Below, in pieces: positions 24,127 through 34,030 of a stretch of DNA of 64,000 nt. Location: the NCBI GenBank assembly GCA_016648135.1, contig JADDOH010022989.1:28553-92552 (forward strand), in the 5' to 3' direction. The DNA comes from Agrypnia vestita (taxonomy: Eukaryota > Arthropoda > Insecta > Trichoptera > Phryganeidae). A program made the translations under genes and the position numbers. How positions within the stretch are numbered: position 1 is the first letter of the stretch; each line of letters opens with the position of its first letter. The notes beneath the pieces are model-generated. The model was not told the DNA's origin. It ran no database searches and saw only the letters and a program-made list of their open reading frames with translations.

Positions 24127-25040
24127 GTATGTTTTTTACTTCACATGTGTTTACTGTATACATTGTGCATATTATGTATTCACCCAGTACCCATAGTCCG
24201 TATCACCGGCTTAATTAGATAATGGGCCAATAACAAAACAATAAGACGGGCGCTGGACTTCCTTATCAAATCAATTGATTGTAAATAAATGACGTCATGT
24301 AATGTGAAAAAAAACAATGTTTACGAATGAAAACGTAATTTTTTTAATATTCAGTGGAAATATACATTTTTTTAAGGTAACATATTTTCTTCGATAGCAT
24401 TTTTGTCTAGGGGATAAATTATTAGGTAGGTACCTCATTATTACTTTTGCGCGATAAAGATGTTATTATTCGTTTATTTTAACATGTAGATAGATAGGTC
24501 TCTCAAAAGTGCTATCGGCTCGCTGTCCTCTAAACCTAATTTGAATAACAACCAAGTTACATAATATTATGACGTGCTAAATAAGATGTCAATATTCATG
24601 ACAAATACACTTCTAATCGCCTTAAAATATTCGCGCATGGCATTGCTGACATTCAAAATATTAGACGGTGATTTTGTAAATTAATTCAATGGCATAGACT
24701 ACATTAATGCCTAATGTCTTCCATATCAAATTAATGATAGTATTTGCGCATGAATGCTTTTATCGGGGTATGCAGTATTTATTAATAAAAACATATTTTA
24801 TAAAGTTCAATAAATACGTAACGGATAGTTTAAAACAATATTTATTTATACGATACGATGACGTATTTGACAGTGGAAAGTGAAAATATGTAATGATCAA
24901 TGTCAGCGTTTCCCAACCTTTTTAAGCCTGCGGACCGGTAATGCAGGAATAAAAACAATTAGGTAATAATATTTTGTATATAGTTTTTATTCTTATACGA
25001 TAAAAGGTAGACAAAACAAACAAATAATGATCTAATTGAT
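24127..25040 (+). other. ZNRF intron sequence
   Basis: AT-rich with no exon found. CAGCGTTTCCCAACCTTTTT at 24904 is a typical hAT-type (ZBED5/Zaphod-like) terminus followed by GCGGACCGG. No matching right end was identified within the next kilobase. Confidence 0.45.
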
Positions 25041-25044
25041 ATAA

Positions 25045-25158
25045 ATTAACTTTGTAAACACCACTTATTTATTGAAAAAATTCGACATGTTTCAAATGAA
25101 CATTTTGAATTTTTTCAATAAATAAGTGGTGTTTACAAAGTTAATTTATATCGATTAT
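25045..25158. repeat. Strong hairpin, about 42-bp arms
   Basis: TTAACTTTGTAAACACCACT followed by TATTTATTGAAAAAATTC is mirrored by its complement after a loop of about 22 bases. The arms are nearly perfect, so it may be a very small MITE or a recent inverted duplication. Confidence 0.7.
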
Positions 25159-25244
25159 AATTATGTCACCACGAAATAAATTTGCTATATTTGAAGAACA
25201 AATAATGATCTAATTGCCAATACAAATAAAATTAAAAGATGAAT

Positions 25245-26475
25245 AAGAATGTTCTTAGGTTTTCACGGCCACTCAAAATCTTCAAGTTTGTGTTTTCTGG
25301 GGTATTGTGCCGTGTTATTACGACCTTTCGGGCCGACGTTTCGGATCCTATTGCAGGGTACATCATCAGGGCTGATGTGTTGTTGTGGTTGTGGTTAAGT
25401 ATCGGCTTGCAATACCGTGTCGAAAGCAGGGTGAGAACTTTTTCAGTGTTGTGTTAAGTATTGGCTCGCAATACTTGTGTCGAAAGCTTGGTGTTTCTGT
25501 GTTTGTGTGTTACGTGGCAATACCGTGTGGGTGTCATGTGTTATGTGTATGTTTCATCTGTTGTCTGATCACTATCTTTGCGGAGTCTTCGACGAGATGG
25601 ACTTTGAAGCGCCGGATACCAAGATGTTTTTAATTTGAGACCATCATCTCTGTTGATATTTATCGGGTGCTTGTAGATTTCTAGTGCTTCCTTGATAAGA
25701 CGCGTATGGTGACTCTTAGGCTTTCCAAGGATTTTCGATTCGAATGCAAAATGATGGCCGGTATCCAGAAAATGTTCAGCCAGTGCTGATTTTTTTGGAT
25801 AACCGAGTTTGCATGCCTGTTTGTGCTCGTTGACCCTTTTGAAAATTGTATGCGCCGTTTGTCCCACGTATATTTTATCACAATCTTGACAATCAAGTCT
25901 ATACACACCGTCTGTTTCTAAGTGATCTCGATCCTTCGCTGATCTCAACAAGTCCTTAATTTTTGAGTTGGTTCCAAAAACCGTCTCGGTGTCTCTTTTC
26001 TTGAGAGCTCTAGCAATTCTGTCTGTGACGCTTTGGACAAAAGGTAGAAAGGCGATGCCTTTGCACTCAGGTTCTGTTTTTCAGGGCGAACAGACCTCGC
26101 TCTTATGACGCGCTGTATCTGTCGCTTCTGGTAACCATTGCCTTCCAGTGCGTCGCTGAGTGTTATCATTTCTTCCTGTAGATATTCGTGTTGGCATATC
26201 ATTTTGGCCCTCGTGGCCAAAGTGTTGATGAGACCTCTTTTTTGAGCAGGATGATGGTGGAAATTCGCATGTAGATAACGGTTCGCATGAGTAGGCTTCC
26301 TATAAACTCTGTCCGAAACTAACATCGGCTTTCTTTTTTACTTCGACATCAAGAAAAGGCAGCTCGTTGTCTCCCTCCATCTCCATGATGAACTTCAGGT
26401 TCTTATGTAGCGAATTAAGGTGCTCCAAAAAATCACCTAGTTTGGCTTCCCCATGCGGCCAGATTGCAATTTGAT
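25245..26475 (-). mobile_element. Penelope-like retroelement, 5'-truncated
   Basis: The minus-strand coding part (25541-26470) carries the end of a Penelope reverse transcriptase and a GIY-YIG endonuclease. Past its stop, 25245-25500 is terminal sequence also found at 15320-15535 and 57412-57480. Penelope elements use the GIY-YIG nuclease to nick the target and prime reverse transcription. Two frameshifts and the missing 5' half make this copy inactive. It lies within the ZNRF intron. Confidence 0.9.
25541..26470 (-). pseudogene. Penelope RT C-terminus plus GIY-YIG endonuclease
   Basis: Reading the minus strand from 26470: HLNSLHKNLKFIMEMEGDNE and LPFLDVEVKKKADV, then after a frameshift RVYRKPTHANRYLHANFHHH, a typical Penelope RT thumb region. 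The frame then runs through KRGLINTLATRA. After a second frameshift near 25945 comes DGVYRLDCQDCDKIYVGQT, the GIY-YIG core (GVY and YVG with the CxxC spacer typical of Penelope), then FKRVNEHK, ALAEHFLDTGHHF and a C-terminal tail. The RT catalytic aspartates lie upstream of the truncation. Confidence 0.9.
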
Positions 26476-26485
26476 TGATTTGCGT

Positions 26486-26704
26486 TTATGAAAAGGGAAT
26501 ATTCGAGGCGAAATTATATTAACTTTGAGAATTTAAATCTTAATAATTTATTCAAATTTTATATTCGATATGTTCAAGAATTTTATATTCGATATGTTAT
26601 ATCAGAAGCCAGTAACACATCGAACGTAAAATTTAATTTAATTATTAAGATTTAAATTCTTCCACTTAATATAATTTCGTCTCGAACATTTTCATTTTCC
26701 AAAT
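26486..26704. mobile_element. MITE with about 60-bp inverted ends
   Basis: GGCGAAATTATATTAACT and AATTTAAATCTTAATAATTT at the left are mirrored at the right by AATTATTAAGATTTAAATT and AATATAATTTCGTCTCGAAC. The outer ends GAAAAGGGAATATTCGAG and, complemented, GGAAAATGAAAATGTTCGAG also pair. A tandem TTTTATATTCGATATGTT pair lies in the left half. It adjoins the truncated 5' end of the Penelope element. Confidence 0.7.
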
Positions 26705-26821
26705 TCGATAATAAATTGCAGGTTTAACATTTTCAAAAGCTCAGCAACTTTTGTACAAAGTTGAGAAACCGTGAGTGGTTTCTCGTAAGTTCCCAACAGC
26801 AGCCATTTCGAGTATTACGCA

Positions 26822-27790
26822 TCATTCATTATACAAGGCCCAGCAATGTATGACGAAAGCCTCACTAATTTTATGAATTTTTTTGACTCTCAGCTCATCA
26901 TAATTATAAAAGTCGTAAATTTCCCGGTTATATTGCCTGCGCCACCCTCCATTTTCTTTCGAGAATCCTTCTTTATGTAGTCCATTGAGCAAGGCATTGA
27001 CTTTTTTTACAGGGGTTCCGGTTCGATAAGATCGCAATGCATTGTACGCAATTTTCTTCAGCCCGGGTGTTGTTTCGATGCGTTTCACAACAGTAATGGG
27101 ATCTCCTGGACCGTTTTTGTGTTAAAATAAAAATAATAAAATATCGTGCCGCTTCGTTCTTTCTTCGTTGCATTCAGGTTTCTGCTGCGTAGGTAAGCAC
27201 CGGTCTTCTCGGAATCTAAACGGCGCTACCTTTGGTTTTGTGGACATCAGATTCGACTTTAGTTTTTTTACAGGTCCAAGTAGAAACGAATGACCACTTC
27301 ACTGTACGAGTTATCTTCGTCTGTTAATAGGGATCCGAGATATGCAGATTCAATTACTGTCATTTTCGACAGTAAGAAAGAGCTTTTGGCTAACGCATCT
27401 TCTCTCGATTCACTGCAAGATCAGTGTGTTTTTCTCTTACTTAATATTAAGGTCTGAGAATGGGTCGCAAAGAGCTTCTGTAAATCTTACAATGATGCGT
27501 TATCATCGGCATAAAGTGACAGCCGAGTTGACTTTTCGAAAATTGTTTATATGGTGCCGAGACTGGAGTTTCCTGTAACTTTTTCTAATGCTGTGTTGAA
27601 TAGGCTGGTTTGTCTCCCTGCCTCACACCGCTGCTCGTTTCAAAGGATTGCGAAAGGTCCGAGTCGATTCTATTGTAACATTACATTTAACTGGGAAATA
27701 CGACAAATCGATATTTTAGTTGGTCAAAATAAAGTAAAGCTGCCTTAAAGTCGACAAAGGAAAGCGGTTGCCACTTGGAGTTGCAGTAAT
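26822..27790 (-). pseudogene. LINE reverse transcriptase remnant (RTE-like)
   Basis: On the minus strand from about 27770: LSFVDFKAALLYFDQL (motif A region), a QTSLFNTALEKVTGNSSLGT block after the Q-G-D step (motif B/C linker), then LYADDNASL at 27489-27516, the YADD catalytic motif. Near the 3' end, GGWRRQYNREIYDFYNYDEL resembles the WRR..N.ELY.LY segment found C-terminal to RT. Several frame breaks exist. It faces the plus-strand LINE fragment at 27925. Confidence 0.7.
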
Positions 27791-27924
27791 ATCCGTAGTG
27801 AGAAAAATTTATGTTTTAGATGTATATATTGTTAATTTTGTGGTTGGACATAATTATTTATTTTAAAAACCAACAGGACTTACAACAGAGTCTAGTAAGC
27901 AGGATGTATGCAAGGAAAGTGACC

Positions 27925-28665
27925 TTATTTGAAAGTAAACAAGTCAAAAGCGATGGTATTCGAGAAAGAGGAAAGTAAGACAACGTGTGAAATTCTAGTA
28001 GGTAATGAATGTTTGGAACAGGTAGATGAGTTTGGGAAGTATGTTCGATAGAAGAGGGAATGTTGAAAAAGACATCGAAAGGTGAGTGACTGCGGGGAAT
28101 AGGGTGAACGGTACTTTGAACGCAATAGTTTCTAATTGAAATATGTCTACCGAGGCAAAACTAGCGGTACATAATGGAATTCTGGTACCAACACTTGTGT
28201 ATCGAAGCGAAGCCTGGAGCTGGCAGAAGAGGAACGAAAGTAGTTTGAGTGCAGTGGAGATGAGATCCCTCAGACGTATGTGTGGCAAATCAATCTATGA
28301 TAGAGTAAAGAATGAAGATATTAGGAATGAATGTAAAGCTGATCTTAGCATAATTAATAGAATTAAAAAAGGGTCGCTCAGATGATTTGGTCATGTTGAG
28401 CGAATGAATGAGGAAAGAATGGTAAGAAAGATATATAATGCAAGTGTTGATGGTGCTAGAAAGAGAGGGCAATCGCGGAAGACGTGGCTTGACCAGATTA
28501 ACCAGATACTGGAAGATGGTCCCGTTATAAGCCTCAACAACCGGCGAGCTTGCATGTGAAGATGTATGAATGTGGATGAGGCGAGAGCTGTGTGTCAGGA
28601 CAGAAGAGTGTGGCGCTCTATCCTCTCTGCCTACCCCCACGGGGAAACGGCGTGATATTAAGTAA
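27925..28665 (+). pseudogene. LINE reverse transcriptase C-terminal fragment (YGSEAW family)
   Basis: The plus strand reads NKSKAMVFEKEESKT, then NECLEQVDEFGKYV, then LVPTLVYRSEAWSWQKRNES, EMRSLRRMCGKSIYDRVKNE, RFGHVERMNEERMVRKIYNA (with a stop in place of W), RKTWLDQINQIL and DRRVWRSILSAYP. It is the same family as 4963-5455, extended upstream by about 80 residues. At least three stops or frameshifts show that it is dead. Confidence 0.85.
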
Positions 28666-28675
28666 GTGGGTAAGT

Positions 28676-28857
28676 AAAAAACCAATAAACTTTGTATAAA
28701 TCACACTGATTGTTTTTAAACGGCTACGGGTTTCAATACAACTGTATCTTCGTCAGGATTGTGTCTGTCTGTCCTGGCGATGATGCAGTATTATCAAAAC
28801 CGGTAGACGTTTAAAAATAATCAATGTGGTTTACACAAAGTTTGTTAGTTTTTAAAT
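28676..28857. mobile_element. MITE, about 180 bp
   Basis: AAAAACCAATAAACTTTGTA and ATTGTTTTTAAACGGCTACG at the left are mirrored by the complement of TAGACGTTTAAAAATAATCA and ACAAAGTTTGTTAGTTTTT at the right. The ends pair over about 60 bp with a short centre containing TCGTCAGGATTGTGTCTGTC. No coding capacity. Confidence 0.75.
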
Positions 28858-30163
28858 TAAGAAAATTTGATTCTTATACGATTAACCTGGGCCCACACTG
28901 GTAGTTTCCAATATATGTATATTGACTTCCTTTAAGTCGCTAATCTTCTAAATAGTGTTTTATATTATGTGTTAAACGGCGTATTTATTTAAACATTCAC
29001 CATCATCAGCCGTTTCCTTCCCACTGCTGGATTTTCTCGTATGTCTCCACTTTTCTCTGCTAATTAAACATTACACAGAAATATATTTAAAGTAGTTGCT
29101 CGCAAATGTATTTCATTTGCCCCAAGGCCAGAACCTTCTGGAAATAAAAGCTGTCCTGAAAATTCTGAAAAAATATCTAAAATCTAGAAGAAAAAAAAAC
29201 TGAAAACTGGCTCAGGGAACATATTTTTCGAAGAGTATTTACGTCCTTGGGTAGTCAACCGGTTTTGGTACTGGTTAACTTTATGTTTGATCACAAATTT
29301 CTTGTTACAAATTATCTTTGAAGTGAGACGTATTGAATTTAAATTGAATTTAATTAATAGTAGGTAATAAATTAGTTTATATACCACTTTCTTAGATACA
29401 AAATCTGCATGTTTCGAGAACAATGTTCTCTTCTTCAGAATGTGTAACTTGAATGTATAAGTCACTCTGAAGAAGAGCGTTTGATAATGGTACATCCACA
29501 CCCTCGGTCAGAGAACGATGTTTAAGGCTGGTCATCCGTTTTTCAAACTGTCAAAGTGTCGAATTGCGTCGATAAATCATGGTATTTCAATACCAGAACA
29601 AGACATGAACAAGCCTCATATCAGAAAAACAATGCAAGAGCGTATATATATTTACGTATTCCTTCCAAGACAGAAAGGTTGCGAGGAAACGAGACAACCA
29701 TATGGAGTGCCGACGCTTAAAATATAAAGAACCGCCCGAGAGTCCGTCATACTTATACCCAGTCCGTACATTTGGATGGAAGAAACGATACCTGAAAATA
29801 TGTAAAGTCAGACGGTACATTCAATACACACCTGGCAAAATTCTCCGCAGTCTTTCTTTAACATATTTTAGACCTTTTCTAGATCTGGAATATTCTCTAA
29901 GCTGATGCGGTTTATCATGTGATATTATTAACTTCTTGGGGGGGGGGGGGTTGATAATACATATGATACTATAATATAAAAGGCGTAACTAATGTCGGAG
30001 CCCTTCACAGCAAATGAAATCAGGCTGAGTTGGCATCCTTAGAACCGTCTAGAGTAGAAAGCCCGCTAATTACTTGTTTATTTTATTAAACGTAGGCATA
30101 CAGAAGTAAATACAGTATAAATGCAATAAATTATTAGGAGAAAAAGGCTTAAATACTCCAATC
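28858..30163. other. Repeat-derived intronic or intergenic sequence
   Basis: CATCATCAGCC and CCCACTGCTGGATTTTC near 29000 resemble CATCAGCCTTCG and CCACTGCTGGATATAGG at 51832, a dispersed LINE-associated repeat. At 29425-29480 CTCTTCTTCAGAATGTG and CACTCTGAAGAAGAG form an inverted pair. A 69-codon frame at 29518-29727 has no known domain. A run of 13 G residues lies at 29938-29950. Confidence 0.4.
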
Positions 30164-30578
30164 AATAGGCATGATTACAGTATTAAAGAATTGAAGAATT
30201 AGTGATTTTAGAGAAGAAAATATTATGAAAGGATTCTATAAAATGGTTCAGTAATATACACATTGAGATTAATAAGATTTTCAATAAAAGTATAAAAAAA
30301 TTCTACATTCAGCCATTTTTACTGAAACACAGAGCGAATGACGTCACGCCTAAGTAACTATTACCGTGTCTCTTGAACTGTTGTCATCGACGTAATGCGA
30401 TACTTTGGCTTGACGTCACGTAGACCCCATGACACATGAAATTAATAATAGGTAGATGAAAATGCAATTATTTACGTAAAAATTTAGTTTATTACTGAAA
30501 TAATATTGTTTTCGGTAATGGTAGAAGTGTACCTACATTATTGAAGTTTATTTTAAAATCTGTCATCATGCCTATTTT
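30164..30578. mobile_element. Non-autonomous element with terminal inverted repeats, copy 2
   Basis: AATAGGCATGATTACAG at the left pairs with CTGTCATCATGCCTATTT at the right. The 415-bp body is the inverted, uninterrupted counterpart of 18183-19388. Its sequence TCGGTAATGGTAGAAGTG preserves the empty site where the Harbinger element entered the other copy. Confidence 0.75.
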
Positions 30579-30763
30579 ACTATTGTCTCTATACAGTATC
30601 AAAAATATTATATTTAAGCATTGGACAAGATAAAACATCGACAAGGCTGAATTCATTCCTCAGCCTATGGCGTCTTTTTAGGGGTGAGTTAGTTTAGTGT
30701 TCTGTTCTATCGATCTAGTGTAACGAGCGGGGACACGGTATTAAATCAATTCAGTCAAGTCTA

Positions 30764-30895
30764 AGGGTGGTTTATAGTAATCTTTCTTTTATGTCATATA
30801 TTTTAGCATTTTTCACCAATCACACAACCTGTTTTCGTAAAAATCTATAGTTTTTACGAAAGATTGCTATAATCCAAATTGATACAATCGGCCCT
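30764..30895. mobile_element. Small MITE with AGGG ends
   Basis: The ends AGGGTGGTTTATAGTAATC and GATACAATCGGCCCT are imperfect inverted repeats flanked by TA. The interior CACCAATCACACAACCTG and TTTTCGTAAAAATCTATAG is shared with 58422-58568, and a related inverted piece lies near 43545-43665. Confidence 0.65.
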
Positions 30896-32594
30896 TAGTT
30901 GTCCAGCTTTCCGTTTAGTATTCTGTATGAAAGATATTACATCGTTCAAAGTTCTTCGTGAGATTGTAATATTTTAAAGGTTTTTCATTGTAGTGTAAAT
31001 GAATATTGTATAATGTTAAACAAACGGGAATAGATATGCGATTTAACTAATATTACATTACCACGGGTGGATTTCAGTAATATTTTTTTGTGTGCGAGGA
31101 ATTTTTCGCGACAGCGTGAGAGAAAATTTTCAAAAAAAAAACACGGATTTGCATGCCTCGGTTTGAAGTGTGACGATTATGACGATGTAGGGCGAACGTG
31201 TTACCCTTAAATTTTCAGAGATCTTGTAATAATGTGTTATACATAATTGCTTACACTTCGGTCGTACGTGACCAAACATATAATAAAATAATATTTAACT
31301 AATTTATCTCGCTCATTAAACAATCACAACTCTGGGTTCACATCCTTTGCTCGACCGTTTTATTTGTAAAATATTTGGGATACGATGTAGACTACATCAT
31401 GTAACGAACATTAAATGATATGACGTAATATTTTTTAATTAAGATAATATTTTTTAAAAGACTACGACTAAAATATTTTGGCGAAGATTACAGGCAGAAT
31501 CACCGAGACCTCGTTTAGATAACAACTCAAATGTCTCCATACACTGTCGCGAATAATACAAAATAGACAATATTATTAATTAAAAATCGAGCGAAAGAAA
31601 AAACTCGTCATCTTGCCTAAAATATATATTGTTACAGGTCGCGGTTTTGGGAGGCAAATGGAAACTAATTATCGATTTATTAATCATTTTAACAAATTTA
31701 CAAAGTCACTGGACACGAATTTAATTTAAACACTGTTCTTCAATTCATACTATTTCTCAATGAATCATTTGTCTGTGAAACACTTTTTATTATCGCTACG
31801 TTATTAACATTTTCGAGAAAATTTTCGTCGGTCGCCTACGTCGCACCGGTAGAAACATCAGAACAATGTGCTTATGCAAGAAAATGGAAAAGAAATGTGC
31901 CGACAAACTGTACAAGGCTTGGCACGATTTATAACAATGTATAAATTTAATAAAAAATAATAATTAAAAATTAAAAAACCATGAAGCGCCGCGCACTGGT
32001 TCCGCCTTTTTCTACTAAACACGTTGGTGTTTCGAACCTCCGAGATTATTCTATACATTTCTAGTGTTTAAGAGAATGTTCCAGTCGCTTCCAAACCAGA
32101 CGTCTCCCGAATGATGTATATAATCCCAGAGTGCTGTAGGTACTGTGGTACATATTACCAAATTTTAGAACATATATTTTTTGTTCAATTATATCAATGA
32201 ATGAATATCTGCGTCCCACAGCTAAGGATTTAAAAAAAAAATTAAATCGATGTGTATAGAAACAAAACCGTCATTAGAGGAAATAGAGAATGACGTATAT
32301 GAAACTGATTATCTGGCAATATTGGCAATTTTGCAACTGATAACTGCTCTTGATAACGCGTATGTTAGAAGCGTTTTGTCAAAAGTTTCTATCTATATTT
32401 CCCCAATCGCATAGTGACGGTTTTGTTTCTGTAAAAAAAAAGGATAATTTTGTAATTTTCGTAAAAAAAAATCACCTCAAGGGCGCTTAAAGGGCGCTGT
32501 ACCTTGAATTACAATTATAAAACCTCTTCGCTGCTCCCTGACGCTATTTTTTTTTCTGCAATTGCGCCCAGTTTGGGTGCTGTACGTACCATTT
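30896..32594. other. AT-rich sequence without recognisable genes
   Basis: No domain-like frame, RNA gene or complete repeat was found. The 66-codon minus-strand frame at 31858-32058 has no family resemblance. It is probably part of the long ZNRF intron if that gene continues, otherwise intergenic. Confidence 0.4.
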
Positions 32595-32702
32595 TTTTTT
32601 TTACTTTACGGTGTTGTACGGTATACTACTTTACGGTGTTGGAGCATGGACGCTGAAGGTGAATACTCTAAATCGCCTAGAGGCGTTCGAAATGTGGATG
32701 TG
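32595..32702 (+). pseudogene. LINE reverse transcriptase C-terminal scrap
   Basis: The frame around 32627-32700 reads YGVGAWTLKVNTLNRLEAFE then MWM, the YG.E.WTL......RLEAFEMW motif found after the RT domain of many insect LINEs. It ends abruptly at a junction with hAT sequence on the opposite strand near 32702. Confidence 0.7.
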
Positions 32703-33023
32703 TGAATTCGATAGTCCAGTTTATTTCTGTATTTAGTCTTAATATAAACCATGGCAGAAAACTCCACTTCACACGAGGCAGTGAAGGGGCGGAGGACTTT
32801 CATCGTATTGTCAGACAAGCAGGGATAAGTGACAGCAATTGAAAGCTGTCGTTAAAGTTATTTTTCAACTCTGTTAAATGAGTGAAAGTTGCAGACACTA
32901 CTTTTCTATAAGAAATGCGACACGACCCGGACGAGACATGTTGCGCGGTGTTGTAACTGCGACCCACCTAATATTCGCTCGCGATCCACCAGTGGGTCGC
33001 GACCCATAATTTGGGAAACACTG
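32700..33023 (-). mobile_element. hAT element remnant (ZBED5/Buster-like transposase C-terminus)
   Basis: The minus-strand frame has LRPFTASCEVEFSAMVYIKT then KYRNKLDYRIH, the hAT C-terminal dimerisation region (LLPF.T.YLCE.GFSA...IKTKYRNRLD). To the right, CGCGACCCATAATTTGGGAA followed by ACACTG at 33023 is the complement of the standard CAGTGTTTCCCAAATTATGG terminus of such elements. The rest of the transposase is deleted. Confidence 0.8.
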
Positions 33024-33198
33024 ATCTAATACATGTATTTATATAAATTCTTGAATGTATGGAGAGGTGGTGCTGGTAAATCGTCTTTTATAACTGGCGT
33101 CACCCAGCGCGACCACCCATTAAAGCATCAGATTCGTACACAGACTCAATGCACTGGAAGCGAAAGGGTAATTGTTGTAAATGAAAACCCATATTACG

Positions 33199-33306
33199 TT
33201 AACACGTTTCTAGACTCTTAACGTGTCTTCTGTAGGGTACCCAAGCCTCCATTCCATACAATAGTATGGGAAGCACAATAGCTTTATAGACTGCTATCTT
33301 TGTTTG
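33199..33306 (-). pseudogene. LINE fragment, inverted half
   Basis: The minus-strand frame reads TKIAVYKAIVLPILLYGMEA then WVPYRRHVKSLE, the region just upstream of the segment found on the plus strand at 33303. In an intact LINE both are on the same strand, so one half has been flipped. Confidence 0.7.
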
Positions 33307-33725
33307 CTGGGAAAATTGAGGACATGATCGTGGAAGCGAGATTGAGGTGGACGGGACACGTGTTGCACATGGGCTATCACAGACTTCCGAAGCGGGTCTT
33401 ATATGGGGAGATAGTGGGCAGGCGAAAGGCCGGAGGACAGAAGAAAAGATATAAATACTGTCTCCGAGAATCGCTGAGCCTATGTGGAGCACCCGAGAAT
33501 TGGGAGCAGCTGGCATAGGATCGTGTGAACTGGAGGAGATTTTGCTCTCGGGATGATGGTGTTGCGGCGGCCAGACAAGTAAAAAATGAGCAGCGAGCCG
33601 CAACCATGCGTCAACGGGACCGACCAATGCAACCTGACCCCCCTTCCTATGTGAAACAGGCCCTCGAATAGGGCTATTTTCCCATCGCGAAGCTCATGAG
33701 AGGCGCAGCAACAACTGAGTCAGAA
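33303..33725 (+). pseudogene. LINE C-terminal fragment
   Basis: The plus strand reads DMIVEARLRWTGHVLHMGYH, RLPKRVLYGEIVGRRKAGGQ and KKRYKYCLRESL, then a stop and DRVNWRRFCSRDD. It follows the RWTGHV.RM...LPK..LYGE...G.R..GG...RY.D of RTE/CR1-like LINE C-termini. The right end continues to about 33720 with the typical CNS-like SRGPATTTT tail, coded by GATCACGAGGCCCGGCTACA. Confidence 0.8.
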
Positions 33726-34030
33726 TGGCGAGGGGATCCTCGATCACGAGGCCCGGCTACAACAACAACGTTAACACAATATATTAAGCAATGTACAATG
33801 TAAGTAGAAGATAACAAAGGTAAGTTTAAGGTATTGTTTGTCTCGGAATGCTGGCGGCCTGGTAAAAGGAGTGGTCGTTGCTCGCACGCCGACCTCGAGC
33901 CTCGAGCCGGCCCTGGTCTGTCATGCCCCTGTTGGCGCGCTGCTTCGCCAGAACGTGCGCGCGCCGGTCGTCCCTTGCTGCGACCGTTGCCACACATATG
34001 TCACTTTTGGGTCAATCCGCCACAAGTGCA
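33726..34030. other. GC-rich segment of unknown origin
   Basis: A GC-rich block (33840-34030) follows the LINE tail. The plus-strand frame from 33838 ends with CCDRCHTYVTFGSIRHKC, a possible CxxC...HxxxC zinc-binding pattern, but the match is not specific. The opposite strand is open too. It could be part of another LINE or a decayed gene. Confidence 0.25.
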
